From Lamellibrachia satsuma (lineage: Eukaryota; Annelida; Polychaeta; Sabellida; Siboglinidae), in NCBI GenBank assembly GCA_033239005.1, contig BSQZ01000009.1:6489252-6553251 (forward strand): 64,000 nt of DNA. The letters run 5' to 3'. Within the stretch, counting starts at the first letter, position 1; each line of letters starts with the position of its first letter. The notes beneath the pieces were generated by a model. It was not told the DNA's origin, searched no databases, and was given only the letters and a program-made list of their open reading frames with translations. A program made the translations under genes and the position numbers. Below are positions 1 through 25,433 of this stretch, piece by piece.

Positions 1-142
1 AACTCTGTAGTTTATAGAAAATGGACACTAAAATGGCTGAAGGAAGCCTATAAAAATGGTTCAGTGATTTTTATACATTTAATGCGTTGCATATTACTTT
101 TAGAGTGAGGATTTTCGAAAATGCTTTGTCTTTTAAAGCAAG

Positions 143-1070
143 CCTCACTTTGAGAAAAAAACGTATTTCCATCGGTTGATATTGTTGAGTAGTTCACGCA
201 AACCAACTTTTCTAACAACTTGTTTGCACTCGATATAGATGAAATAACTGGTAGTTCACATATTTCTTCAGAAACATAAGGCAAAGACCACACTGACCAG
301 TGTAATCGTGAAACGTCCCGATAAACTTACTAGTGTCATTTTGTGCATATATGTCAGAGATAACTGGCATGCTCTGTCTGATTATGGATCTACTGTCATA
401 ATTATAACACGTTTCTTGTTACATTTCCGATACATACCAATTTGGCAATCTCACTCTCATAATTTAGTAACCGTGATTATTGCCTATTGGGCTGAATATT
501 ATTATTGCTTTATAAATCATGCATGCGTTATATTTACATTAAAAATAAACAGTGTCTGTATATATACAAGTTTCTGACAAAACACACAAGTCTATCAGTG
601 AAAGCACCTCACTTTGAGAAAAAAACGTATTTCCATTGGTTGATATTGTTGAGTAGTTCACGCAAACCAACTTTTCTAACAACTTGTTTGCACTCGATAT
701 AGATGAAATAACTGGTAGTTCACATATTTCTTCAGAAATATAAGGCAAAGACCACACTGACCAGTGTAATCGTGAAACGTCCCGATAAACTTACTAGTGT
801 CATTTTGTGCATATATGTCAGAGATAACTGGCATGCTCTGTCTGATTATGGATCTACTGTCATAATTATAACACGTTTCTTGTTACATTTCCGATACATA
901 CCAATTTGGCAATCTCACTCTCATAATTTAGTAACCGTGATTATTGCCTATTGGGCTGAATATTATTATTGCTTTATAAATCATGCATGCGTTATATTTA
1001 CATTAAAAATAAACAGTGTCTGTAGATATACAAGTTTCTGACAAAACACACAAGTCTATCAGTGAAAGCA
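143..1070. repeat. 464-bp direct tandem duplication
   Basis: Two head-to-tail copies, 143-606 and 607-1070, are nearly identical over their whole length with only a few substitutions (for example atcgg/attgg near 171 and 635). The hexamer aaagca precedes each copy and also closes the second. The ORFs inside are duplicated along with the DNA and show no recognisable protein family. The block lies upstream of the first visible DDX51 exon, so it is either first-intron or promoter-side sequence of that gene. Confidence 0.9.
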
Positions 1071-1230
1071 AGGATGGGTGTTAAAGGTGGACATATTCAT
1101 CAAAGCAGCTGTTGTATAATTTAAGTCAATCAAACATTAAGCTACACTTCAATATTACCAATTTTGTTGGATCAGGTAATAATGTGAACTGGTCATTAAT
1201 AATGTGAACTGGTCATTATTTCTTTCCTAG

Positions 1231-15426
<14,196 letters not shown>

Positions 15427-15810
15427 AGGAGAGAAGTTCTTCTGAAGAGTGTGGACACGTTACATGCCATTCGACTGCAGTCGAACTGTTGTCTTACTTT
15501 GGCACTTGGACATATAGATGGTGCCAAGTGATTTTGTTGCCATTAATTTCACGTGTCTATAAATATTGCTGCCACATCTAACTGAACCTCTTTCGGTGGC
15601 TTACCAGTTTTCTGCTTTATTGGATCTCGCCTTCTGCCTGGTATTTTTAAGTGCATCTGATGGGAACAACATAGCTCTGTTCAACAAAATGATAATGCTA
15701 TGTTATTTTTGGACAAAGGCACAATATTTATGTACTATGTAATGTGTAAATAATATGAATACAAAATGTGCATAATTATTAACATCATTGGTCATTCAAT
15801 TAAATATGTT
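15427..15810 (+). other. DDX51: DDX51 3' UTR with candidate poly(A) signal
   Basis: No further coding sequence follows the stop. No AATAAA was found in this stretch. The first reasonable poly(A) signal is the common variant ATTAAA at 15799-15804. The true cleavage site cannot be fixed from sequence alone. Confidence 0.4.
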
Positions 15811-16025
15811 TGCAAACACCAAAATCACTGTATTTTTCAAATTCAGTTTACTGCATTGAAATTGATTATGAAACAATATTTATTAATAACAGTGCTTAGC
15901 TGTGATTGTTGTTGGAAAGAAATGTGTCCCAGAAATCACAAATTATGTCGAGAAGAAACTGGCTACTTAGTGATCAAATATAAATATGCTGAAGTGTTGT
16001 ATATGAGTGACTACTTTCACCTGGG

Positions 16026-16480
16026 GGGGGGGCACTCAATACATTCAAGATTTAACAAGATTTGCCATCCAAGCCAAAGGCCCAGATGGCAAGTGGACAT
16101 GGAAGCCATTGGCTTATCGAGAGTCCAACAATGTTCATCTACTTATAACCCACCCTACTGAGATATGTGTCAACCTTGTTTTTAAACATATTCACACTGC
16201 TAGCAGTTACACAATCTGTAGACAATTTGTTCCATTCATTTATTGTCCTCTGTGAGAACGAGTGCTTCCTGATGTCCAATCTACATTGATCCTTTACTAA
16301 TTTTACCTCGTCCTCTAGTTCTGCTATCTTTCTTGAGTGAGAAAAACATATTTCTATCCATATTTTCATACCCATTCAATATCTTAAAAACTTCAATCTG
16401 ATCTCCTCTTAACCTCCTTGTCTCTAGAGTTGTTAAACCACATTCTTTCAGGCGTTCTTCATAACTAAGGTCTCTAAGTA
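16026..16480 (-). mobile_element. CR1/Jockey-like LINE, 3' fragment
   Basis: On the minus strand this encodes the extreme C-terminal tail of a non-LTR reverse transcriptase. The segment KLVKDQCRLDIRKHSFSQRT is shared with the copy at 59.2-60.3 kb. The untranslated tail contains gccaatggcttccatgtcca and ends in short repeats of the form tcttgttaaa. A frameshift near 16375 separates it from a little more of the tail up to about 16480. It is 5'-truncated, as is usual for LINE insertions. Confidence 0.85.
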
Positions 16481-17179
16481 TACCATCCTTGAAAGTTTAT
16501 TTAACCAACCGTCCTAAACAAGTTTTAGACTTTTGTCAAAAAGATACATTTTTCAAGTCGAGCGGATTGAATTTATACCTTTTTCCACGGATGGAGTCAC
16601 ATTCCACAAGTTAGGCAAAATTATGCCCATTCAGAGGTAAAAACAAATACATGATCAGTTATTGAATAAATTATATTGTTTCATGGTATGTGGCATAGAT
16701 TAATTCACTAACATATTTTATTCATAGATGATTCATATTCATTAAATAAAATTACTTGTAGTTCCACTCAAATTAAATAATTTTTCTTGTTTATATGTAC
16801 ACCCTTAATCACCCATTAAATGCTATTTCATACCCAAAATACAGTGAAGAATGTGCTTAGATTGGTAAAATGGGAGTCTGCCTAGTACAAGAAATGTGTT
16901 GAGGGTTTGTTCGGGGGTAATTCACAACGTGCTGAACCAACCACTTTTTCCAGATAAGTTTACTATTTACAGTGACTTTCCAGCTGAGCAAACTACTCAG
17001 TGTTATCTCCAGACACAAATGCATTGGTCTTTTAAAGTGTGCAACCATCGGCTAATCAGACAGCAATCACTATTGTGCATCATGGTGCCTTTTATATAAT
17101 AAATATCTGTTGAACTGGAGCTCTTGTTACTCACTGCTTCTTAAAATGCAAACTATTTGTCACGCAGTTTGTTGATCCA

Positions 17180-17380
17180 TTATAGAATATTCTATAGGAT
17201 TTTTGTCAAGACATTTCTATAGAACTAGAAAATATTCTATAGACTTTCCTTTTAAGTGTATAGAATTTTTGTGGAGACATTTCTACAGAAATAAGAAAAT
17301 ATTCTATAGAATTTGTAGCATTCTATTGTTCTGTATATAATGTTCTACGGTAGTCTGTACAATTCTATGAAATTCTAGTT
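17180..17380 (+). repeat. ATTCTATAGAAT-rich repeat, copy 1
   Basis: This segment is packed with overlapping short palindromes such as attctatagaat and ttctacag. A related segment occurs at 51000-51210 in the opposite orientation. Shared order of blocks (agaattt...gcat...tctattgtt.tctgta) shows that the two are copies of one element, probably a non-autonomous DNA repeat. Confidence 0.6.
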
Positions 17381-17530
17381 ATATATATTTTTTACTTATT
17401 TTGTTTAGACTGTTTTCAATAAACTTCAAGTTGTCCTTGACAATAATTCCTATGGCTGTTAAGAAAGAATAATTTCACACAATCGATTAAAACATATTTT
17501 AAGTTTTAATTTAATGATACCTATACATAC

Positions 17531-17646
17531 ACATGCCGTAGATATATATGTATGTATATATAATTATATATATATATATATATATAATTATATATATATG
17601 CACACCCTCAAAATTTAATTTGGCCCTAAAAAAATTGCTGTAGATA

Positions 17647-17735
<89 letters not shown>
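17531..17735. repeat. (TA)n tracts around a short unique core
   Basis: TA tracts at about 17541-17600 and 17642-17735 enclose the sequence at 17598-17636 (gcacaccctcaaaatttaat...). The same core recurs in direct orientation at 18129-18170, on the far side of the dispersed repeat at 17745-18090. Confidence 0.85.
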
Positions 17736-17744
17736 AAACTTTGT

Positions 17745-18085
17745 GAAATAAATGGACAAGTATGCTTTGCATGCGCCAAACTAGTCTTGACTTAACACAG
17801 AAATAACTTTAAACAACTCATTCGTACATCTATAGCACAACTTTGTTAACTTGAACTTCGATAATTCGAATACCCATCATAACTCGAATCATGGGTCCAA
17901 TCTGGATGCACCACCTTTTGTAAACACACAAACACGAACACATAGATTGTTAATAAGTTAATAAAATTATACTGTAATATTGAACATCGCCCAGATGTTA
18001 CATCATCCCAAATTATAGGCGTTTAAAAGATTTGTTATACGTATATTATTGTCAATTAAAATTGTATGCTTTTGTTTTGTCCGCA

Positions 18086-18090
<5 letters not shown>
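17745..18090 (-). mobile_element. Dispersed repeat, copy B (inverted partner of 3974-4325)
   Basis: Reverse-complement match to 3974-4325 with scattered substitutions. It is bordered by (TA)n on both sides, and beyond them by a direct duplication of the gcacaccctcaaaatttaat core (17598 and 18129). It has no coding content. Confidence 0.75.
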
Positions 18091-18129
<39 letters not shown>

Positions 18130-18838
18130 GCACACCCTCAAAATTTAATTTGGGAATGGCCCTAAAAAAATCGACACGAAGCAAAAACATTGTTTAAGCA
18201 ACATTTTTTAAATGATATACGGCCCCTCAAAACGTGAAGTCGTCGCGCTCTCCATGGTAGCAGTTCCATTTGCAAAGTTTCTCACCAATTTCTGCTTTCT
18301 GGCTTGTGTTTCACCCCTGCTATTCCAAAATGATATGTTGTATGTTTGCAGAGGTACCCCCAGTAACTACAAGACGGCCACCAGGTGTATGTCCTCCAGC
18401 CTATTTGGTAACTTTGGCCCTATAGCTACGCGCCGCTGCATATGTACTCTGCTGATGCCACTGAAAATAGGACTATTATGCAATGCATGGACGTCGTACA
18501 CTCGGACGTACGGTGGGGCCCGGGGGCTTTGGATATCTAAGCCTAAGGTCCCACTTTTTCAGGTGATTTTCTCGTGCCACCATTTTCAGCTCCTGGCATT
18601 CATTAGCTTCTTACGACGATGTGTTATATATATATTAAAAGTCTATACCTAGGTGTAATTAAAAGGATACTAAAACCTATTATCCCTACATTAATGGGAA
18701 TGGTCTTATTATTCGAGAGCAGTACACGTGGGAATTCCCCCTTCGATCATCCGACATCAACTTCCGGTGGCTGGCTTAACATCTGCCGCCTCGGTTTTAA
18801 AAACACAATACGACTGACGAAGAATATTAACTTGCAAA

Positions 18839-21470
18839 ATGATGTCTATAATATCGAAAGCAACGACGAACGCCCGTCAGATGTGTCAGGTAGATTGTGA
18901 TGCTAAACGCATGTGTGTAATCAACAAATTTTAAGCATAGTGCATTCCGAGGTCATGGCTTGATCGATCATCATGCCGTGATCAGTTTGCCGTTAACAAA
19001 TCTACCGCATGCATTGATTTATTGCATGATTCGATTGATATGTAAAAACATGTCTACGGTCTGCAGATAAAGTCTGCTTTCGACGTCGTATCTTGGGCTT
19101 CGGTAGTGTTGATATGCCACCACATTATTTCAGTAATTTCAGCCGTTATGTAATTAGGTACAATTTAGGCTTACGAACAATTTACGTTTACAAAGTCTAC
19201 ATATAGACTATAGTCATATAATCACTGCATGTTTTGCAATTCGCTGATTAAAGTTGTTGCGTGGTATTATATTAATAAATGAATAATAATATTATGATCA
19301 TCTAACCTAATATTATGATCATCTAGACAGTGGCATGGGTAGCATAACGAATATTTTTGGTAGTCAACACTATTTAAACTAGACGCGCAGGGGGGTTACT
19401 TAGAGATGCCTCAAGCAAGACAACAGGCCACTAGTACAAATAAACCAATAACAAAATGTCCGAAAAACATGTCTGAAGCAGGTTATAGATGCGTGTGTTT
19501 AAATGCTAGGAGTATAGTAAATAAGAAAAATGAATTAAACATTATGGTAGAAGATATTGACCCTCACATAATTGGTATAACCGAATCATGGGCCAACGCA
19601 GATATTACAGATGCCGAATAAGATTGACAGGATAAGTAATGTTTAGGAGAGATCGAATAGGAAGAAGGGGAGGGGGAGTTATTTTATATGTTAAAGAATC
19701 TATTCAGGCTTATGAAATAAAATTAGAAAGCGAAGCAGATTACGATGAAGCTGTTTGGTGCAAAATAGTTTCAGGAAATTCAAAATTAACTACTGGATTA
19801 GTTTACCAAAGTCCAAACATAAACGAAGAGGATAACACAAAAATACAAAATGCTATAAAACTTGCAAAATGTTTAACTTGTCACTAGAAGAAGGAATAGT
19901 TCCTTCTGAATGGAAAGAAGCAAACATTTCGCCACTATTTAAGAAGGGATTGAGGAACAAGCCAGAAAATTACAGACCAGTTAGTCTAACATCAGTTGTA
20001 TATAAATTACTCGAAACATTAATTAGAAACCACATGGTAGAATTCCTTGTAAAACATAATTTAATAAATACATCTCAACATGGGTTCCTAAAAGCAAGGT
20101 CATATCTAACCGATCTCTTATGTTTTTTGAAGAAATTACAAAGTTGGTAGATGACGAAAGCTTTCGATAAAGTGCCAAACCAAAATTGATACTTAAACTA
20201 AAAGCCCATGGTAATGATGTAATCAACTGGATAGAAAACTGGCTTACACACAGAAGACAGAGAGTAATCGTAGACGGTGAGATTTCAAACTGGAAATCGG
20301 TTTTGAGTGGGGTACCACAGGGATCAGTATTAGGCCCTATACTGTTTTTAATATATATAAATGATCTAGAAGATGACATATCTAGCAAAGTACTCAAATT
20401 TGCAGATGACACAAAAATATTCAGAAAGGTTACAAATGATACAGATAAACAAAGTTTACAGGATGATCTAGATAAATTAGTTAAATGGTCACAAAAATGG
20501 CAAATGTTATTCAATTTTGGGAAATGCAAATGTATACACATAGGACATGGAAACGTGGATGAAGAATATAAAATGGGGGGTGCTGTACTAGGTAGAACCA
20601 CACAAGAAAAGGACTTAGGAGTAACATTTAGTGCTGACATGAAAGTTTCAGAGCAATGTGGGATTGCTGCTTCAAAAGGAAATCAAATTATAGGACTTAT
20701 TAGGAGAACTATCATGTATAAGGAGAAACAGCTAATTGTACCACTGTACAAAGCAATAGTTAAACCACATTTGGAATATTGTATTCAAGCATGGAGGCCG
20801 TATCGTAAAAAGGACATAGACAATCTAGAAAGAATACAACGAAGAGCAATCAAAATGATTCCAGAATTGAGAGACAGAAGTATTTAAAATAGTGAACGAT
20901 TATGAGGATGTTGATAGGAATATGTTCTTCAAACTTAAAGAAGGCTGTAGAACAAGAGGACACAAAGCAGCATTAGTTAAGGAGCAGTGTAGGTTGGACA
21001 TGAGAAACTACTCTTTCTCACAGAGGTGATAAATGAATGGAACAAACTGCCAAATGATTGTGTTAATGCTAGTAGTGTGAATTTGTTTAAAAATAGAATT
21101 GACAGATATTTGATAGGGGTGGGCTACACATAGATGAGAAAATTTTTGGACTCTGGATAAGCCAATGGCTTCCTTGTCCACTTGCCATCAGGAACTTGTT
21201 GTTCGAGATATCTTTTTAAATCTAGTTAAACCTAACTATGACTATGTCCCTGTGCCTATAGTTATGTCTTATGTCAGTTATGACTATATAATTGCGTATA
21301 TATAAATTTGCCCGGGCCCTGCTACAAAAGTAATGTTTGAACGAATTATTAATAATAAATGATAAGGAACTAGAAAAGCACTACAATTTTGTGCAACCTT
21401 AGGATTGAATGTGTGCTGTGAACATTGACATTCTAACAGGTAAGTACATATAAATGTACTTATCAAATAA

Positions 21471-21504
<34 letters not shown>

Positions 21505-23999
21505 GTGCTTACTGTATCAAGTATGTAGAAAGTTATTAAGTACTCAGTACCTAACAACAAACAAGTACATTAAATCAGGTACAGGTACAATTTAGGAATT
21601 GAACTTTATTCCAGTAGCTGATTCAACCAGTTAAATTGCAAGTCAACTAGAACATGTAAATTACCAACCATAGTTTATTTTATGGGAAGCTAAAATCCCC
21701 GTTTTCCCTTTAATTGTATAAATACATTCAATGGTCATTGGTTTAAAATTATAAAATTTTCTGGAGTGTTTTGAAGTATATAGAGAAACTGAATAGGAGG
21801 ATGCCTGACAGCGCTGGGTCCAATTACGTAATTGTAATTGATTACAGCAAAATTGTGTAATTGTAACTGATTATGGTTTCAAATTTGTGCTGTAATTGTA
21901 ATTGTTATATTTTATATAATTGAAAATTTATTTCAATTACAGCACGTTTCATATCACAAACTACCTGAACAAACTGTCAATAAAATATAATTTAAGTCTC
22001 ATACAGGTTCAGGGTTGTTTGATTTAAATCATGATTTAAATCACTCCAAAAAAATAATTGATTTATGATTTTTTTTACTTTAAATTTTTTAATTTTAAAT
22101 TTAATCGCTGATTTATATGAATTTAGCACAAATAATTGTTTACAAGCATTAAGATCAAAACAGTTTTGGATGTCTTTTAATACAAAAGCACAAAGTGTGC
22201 ACACTTGTGTAGCTGTATTGACACCAGATAGCCTGACAGTCAAATATTTTATGACATTGTGTATGTCTGAGCTAGTCCCTTTTTGAATGCAGTGAAGCTA
22301 CACAAAGTTGTCTTCCAGAGGAAGTATCTTTTCAAGTCAGAAGCCCTGAGTTAAAGTCCACTTAGAGCTTGTGCTAGTTGTTCTCAATTCAGTATGTTGA
22401 CTCAAGTGACTCAAGTCTGGGCTACAATTGTTTAATACTGTACCAGTTTGCAGTCTGGTTAGATACCCTTAGAGTACACAGGGCCCTGGACTGGTGCTAA
22501 TCCACCCTCTCAGCAAACAATAATTAGCACTGCTACAGCCACAGACACACAGCATGCTTTCCTTTCCAAGACAGATTATGCAACTACAGGAGGTGAGGCC
22601 TTGTGGACATTGTCTAATGTCTTTATATAAGCAAAAATCATGTACCCTCTGTTAAGACAAGTACCTAGATTGATTTGAAAGAGTTTATAAATACATCAAC
22701 ATCTATATAAAATTTATTAATGTCTATATACCAGATTTAAAATATATATTTATATAATAAGTTCAATTCAAAGTCACAATTCTTCAACAATTTACAATCA
22801 TTACTGTTATATTTGTTTATCAATTGTGTACAAAATATTGAAATTCAGCAAAAGTGCAAAACTATATAATTAACAAATGCTGAATATATTTGGTTCCGCA
22901 TAATGTAATTGAACTTGAAATAGTGTAATTGAATTGAAAAATTATGAGTGTAATTGTAATTTAAATTGAAATGTAATTGTAATTGATATAATTATGTGTA
23001 ATTGAACCCACCCCTGATGCCTGAACTAATAGTGTAGTGGTATTCCCTAAATTGTTTGTATCACTGCAAAGTGTGGCTAGGCTAGTGCGACATAACAATC
23101 ATTGTTCTATACAGGTGAAAGTGCTGGCAATGCGAGGTGCACAATTCCTGTCGACCGCAGCGGCTGTGCGGCAAAAACCTGACATCATTAACAAGAACAT
23201 GGTCTTCCACAAGGCATGCGATAGCAATCTTGCCGCAAAGGACCGGCCACTTGTTGTCATCTACGCCTGGCTGGCTGCGAAGTCGAAGCATATTCACAAG
23301 TACAACAACTTCTACCTTGAGAAGGGCTTTGACGTGTTGCAAATCAAAGTGCGACCAACTCAACTGATGTGGCCAGTTATCGTGCAGGGACTCAGTCAGG
23401 AAATGTTGGACTTCATACACGATGCCGACCGTGCCCTCCAACCTCTCCTCATTCATGGTTTCTCGGTTGGTGGGTACCTGTACGGAGAAACACTCCACAA
23501 AATCTGCGCAAATCCCGATAAATATTCCGGTTTGAAGGAGCGAATCCGTGGCCAGATTTTTGACAGTCCCGTTGACTTTCAAGGGATCCCTTTAGGGGTA
23601 AGCCGTGCCGTGTCGGATAACCCAGTTGTTCAGAGAATTATTGAACAGTCACTCGCGAGTTACCTGAAGGTGTTCAAGAAGCAGACAACAGACCATTACT
23701 TGCGATCGTCGGCTGCGTTTCATGCCAATGACCTCGCCATACCGTCACTGTTGTTCTGCTCGCATGCAGACCCAGTAGGCCCCGTCGAACGCATTGAGTA
23801 TGTTGTTGGAAAGTGGCGCAACAAAGACGTCCCTGTGGTGACGAAGCTCTTTGATAAGTCGCCGCATGTGTCACATTTTCTGTATTACCCTGCTGATTAC
23901 ATGCAAGCGCTCAACAGCTTCCTTGGCACCATTGGACTTGATAACGAGGAAACCGACGAGGAGCAGTTTGTCAAAACAAGTGCTGCAGCCAGTGGTTGA
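18839..23999 (+). CDS. TMEM53/DUF829-family alpha/beta hydrolase
   Basis: The main exon is 23115-23999 (acceptor atacag at 23109-23114, stop TGA). The 289 residues from the Met at 23130 carry the DUF829 hydrolase fold. LVVIYAWLAA forms the first core strand. A nucleophile elbow GFSVGG holds Ser112, and IFDSPVD follows. SHADPV supplies Asp214. SPHVSHF supplies the catalytic His (246 or 249; the family's HVSH motif). The family comprises predicted serine hydrolases, and TMEM53 itself is a nuclear-envelope protein; no substrate can be inferred here. A candidate first exon, 18839-18889 (ATG ATG TCT ... CAG|gtagat), joins in phase 0 and gives 311 residues. Its first 37 residues lack acidic residues and are rich in Ser, Ala, Lys and Arg, which would suit a mitochondrial presequence (inference). 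The main exon is solid; the first exon is less certain. A LINE and a DNA element occupy the proposed intron. Confidence 0.8.
19390..21225 (+). mobile_element. CR1/Jockey-like LINE, internally deleted and frameshifted
   Basis: Pieces of one ORF2 protein appear in order. Endonuclease start (19406-19621, CLNARSIVNKKNEL and GITESW) and middle (19639-19860) come first. A deletion then removes the endonuclease C-terminus. Reverse transcriptase follows (19869-20150, FKKGLRNKPENYRPVSLTS; 20186-20887, SGVPQGSVLGPILFLIYIND and the catalytic FADD), and then its C-terminal tail. Several frameshifts and the deletion make it inactive. The 3' untranslated part (21125-21225) matches the LINE ends at 16.1 and 60.2 kb. 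It lies inside the proposed intron of the TMEM53-like gene. Confidence 0.9.
21473..21500. repeat. Short (TA)n tract
   Basis: A short TA microsatellite lies between two copies of a sequence of the type aaatgt-cttact/atca (21454-21470 and 21502-21520). Confidence 0.7.
21805..23015. mobile_element. Probable non-autonomous DNA transposon with GTAATTG-rich ends
   Basis: The left end (gctgggtccaattacgtaat) and right end (taattgaacccacccct, near 23000) are imperfect inverted repeats. Each is followed inwards by many taattgtaattg repeats (21825-21945 and 22905-23000). Inside are the palindrome gatttaaatcatgatttaaatc (22020-22042) and AT-rich sequence. No transposase is present. This layout fits a hAT-like non-autonomous element; a clear target duplication was not identified. 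It ends about 100 bp before the TMEM53-like main exon. Confidence 0.5.
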
Positions 24000-24255
24000 T
24001 TCTAGCACCAGGGAAATGACTGTGTTACATTCAAGCACCAGGGAAATGACTGTTACATTCAAGCGCCAGGGAAATGATTGTGTTACATTCGAGTGCCAGA
24101 GAAATTACTTTAATATTCAAGTGCCAGAGAAATGACTGTTACATTCAAGTGCCAGGGAAATGATTGTGTTACATTCAAGCGCTAGAGAAATGACTGTTAC
24201 ATTCAAGTGCCAGGGAAATGACTGTGTTACATTCAAGCACCAGTGAAATGACTGG
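24000..24255. repeat. About 30-bp minisatellite starting at the stop codon
   Basis: About nine diverged units of the form cattcaag-gccagggaaatg-actgtgtta begin directly after the TGA of the TMEM53-like gene. Unit length alternates because of presence or absence of gt. The array therefore forms the start of that gene's 3' UTR. Confidence 0.88.
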
Positions 24256-25013
24256 TATTTCATGTACATGTTACATGCTAGTTCTTGCCTTTTCACATCC
24301 ACAAGAGAACTGAAGCAACTGAACTTAGCAAGATTCAACCACTAGATTGATTGAACTATTATGCACATTTTTATCTATTTATGAACTTCTATATGAATGT
24401 GCTGTATTGTAATTGTGTGAACAGTTCATATCTGCATATGAAGCCTCTTAGTGCTCACACTCGTACATATCTTGAATTGGCAAAATGGTGTTATGAACAA
24501 GTTTGTTAACTGTTTGAGTTTGCAAACACATGACTATTGATGACATGTTTTAGTGAGTCCGTTGTCATGTTTTCTCAGGATGTACTCAATTTTAAGGAAA
24601 CTTAAATTATCAATTAGCATATTAGGTCATGACAAAAAATTTGACATTGCATTATCTGAAAAATGTGCACACATGGTTTGGGGACAACTATCCATGTATA
24701 AAACGTTTGCTATTTTCGATATCCACGTAGCTAGGTATCTAAGACAGGTTTTATAATTGGCAGCTATGTTGTTGCATAGTCTTCCTTATAACTGATACTC
24801 TAATATTGTCTGATGACAATTTGTGTATAAATTTACTAAACTAAAAAGTTTCCTATCGTAGGCTTCTGTTGCAGCCTGACCTCTGGATGACCCCCTGGGT
24901 GTGTTTACATTGAACCCCCTCTGGTCAGCCTTGGACTGTTGACCCTGGCTGTGTGTTCTCAGCTGTATACTTAGCCAGATTATGTTCAGCTGTGTTGGCA
25001 TGTTATCTGGTTA

Positions 25014-25430
25014 GGGGCTGTCCATAAAGTATGTCACACTATTTTTTGAGACCCCCCCACCCCCTTGTCACGTTTCATAATGCTGGCCTGTACACCCCCC
25101 AAAAAAAACTACGCTCATTACTACATCTATTTTTCACCAAGTTTGCAGGCTTTTTGCTCGACATTATAGACTTCACTGATGCATGGTAGAGTCCACATTC
25201 CTTTTCCATTCTAATTCAGTTGAAATATTCCACCAAACTGGCGTAGCAATCAGTGATATCAGTCTGACATCGACGGCTAGACGAGCCAAAACAATTTTTT
25301 AATAACGATCACCAAGACACCCATCCATCCCCCATGTAAGACACCCATCCACCCCCCCATGTAATGCTCTGTAATACTTTCCCAAACACTTGCCACCCCC
25401 CTGAACATGACATACTTTATGGATGGCCCC
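25014..25430. mobile_element. 417-bp MITE with 23-bp inverted ends and TTA duplication
   Basis: The left end ggggctgtccataaagtatg and right end catactttatggatggcccc are inverted repeats over about 23 bp with two mismatches. Both are flanked by tta (25011-25013 and 25431-25433). A 3-bp TTA target duplication and G-rich ends suit the PIF/Harbinger group. There is no coding sequence, so it is non-autonomous. Confidence 0.75.
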
Positions 25431-25433
25431 TTA

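Noticed and set aside
48..757. Two similar minus-strand ORFs beginning MWSLPY, and two similar plus-strand ORFs beginning MKRPDK
   Set aside because: They are similar only because the 464-bp block is duplicated. No domain, splice support or known family.
18212..18652. 146-residue plus-strand ORF upstream of the proposed TMEM53-like first exon
   Set aside because: No family resemblance, and codon content like non-coding sequence; probably promoter-side DNA.
24000..24260. CRISPR-like array, as well as the other regular arrays at 30619, 54003, 60333 and 60917
   Set aside because: Direct tandem repeats with no spacers, in a eukaryotic genome; they are minisatellites.
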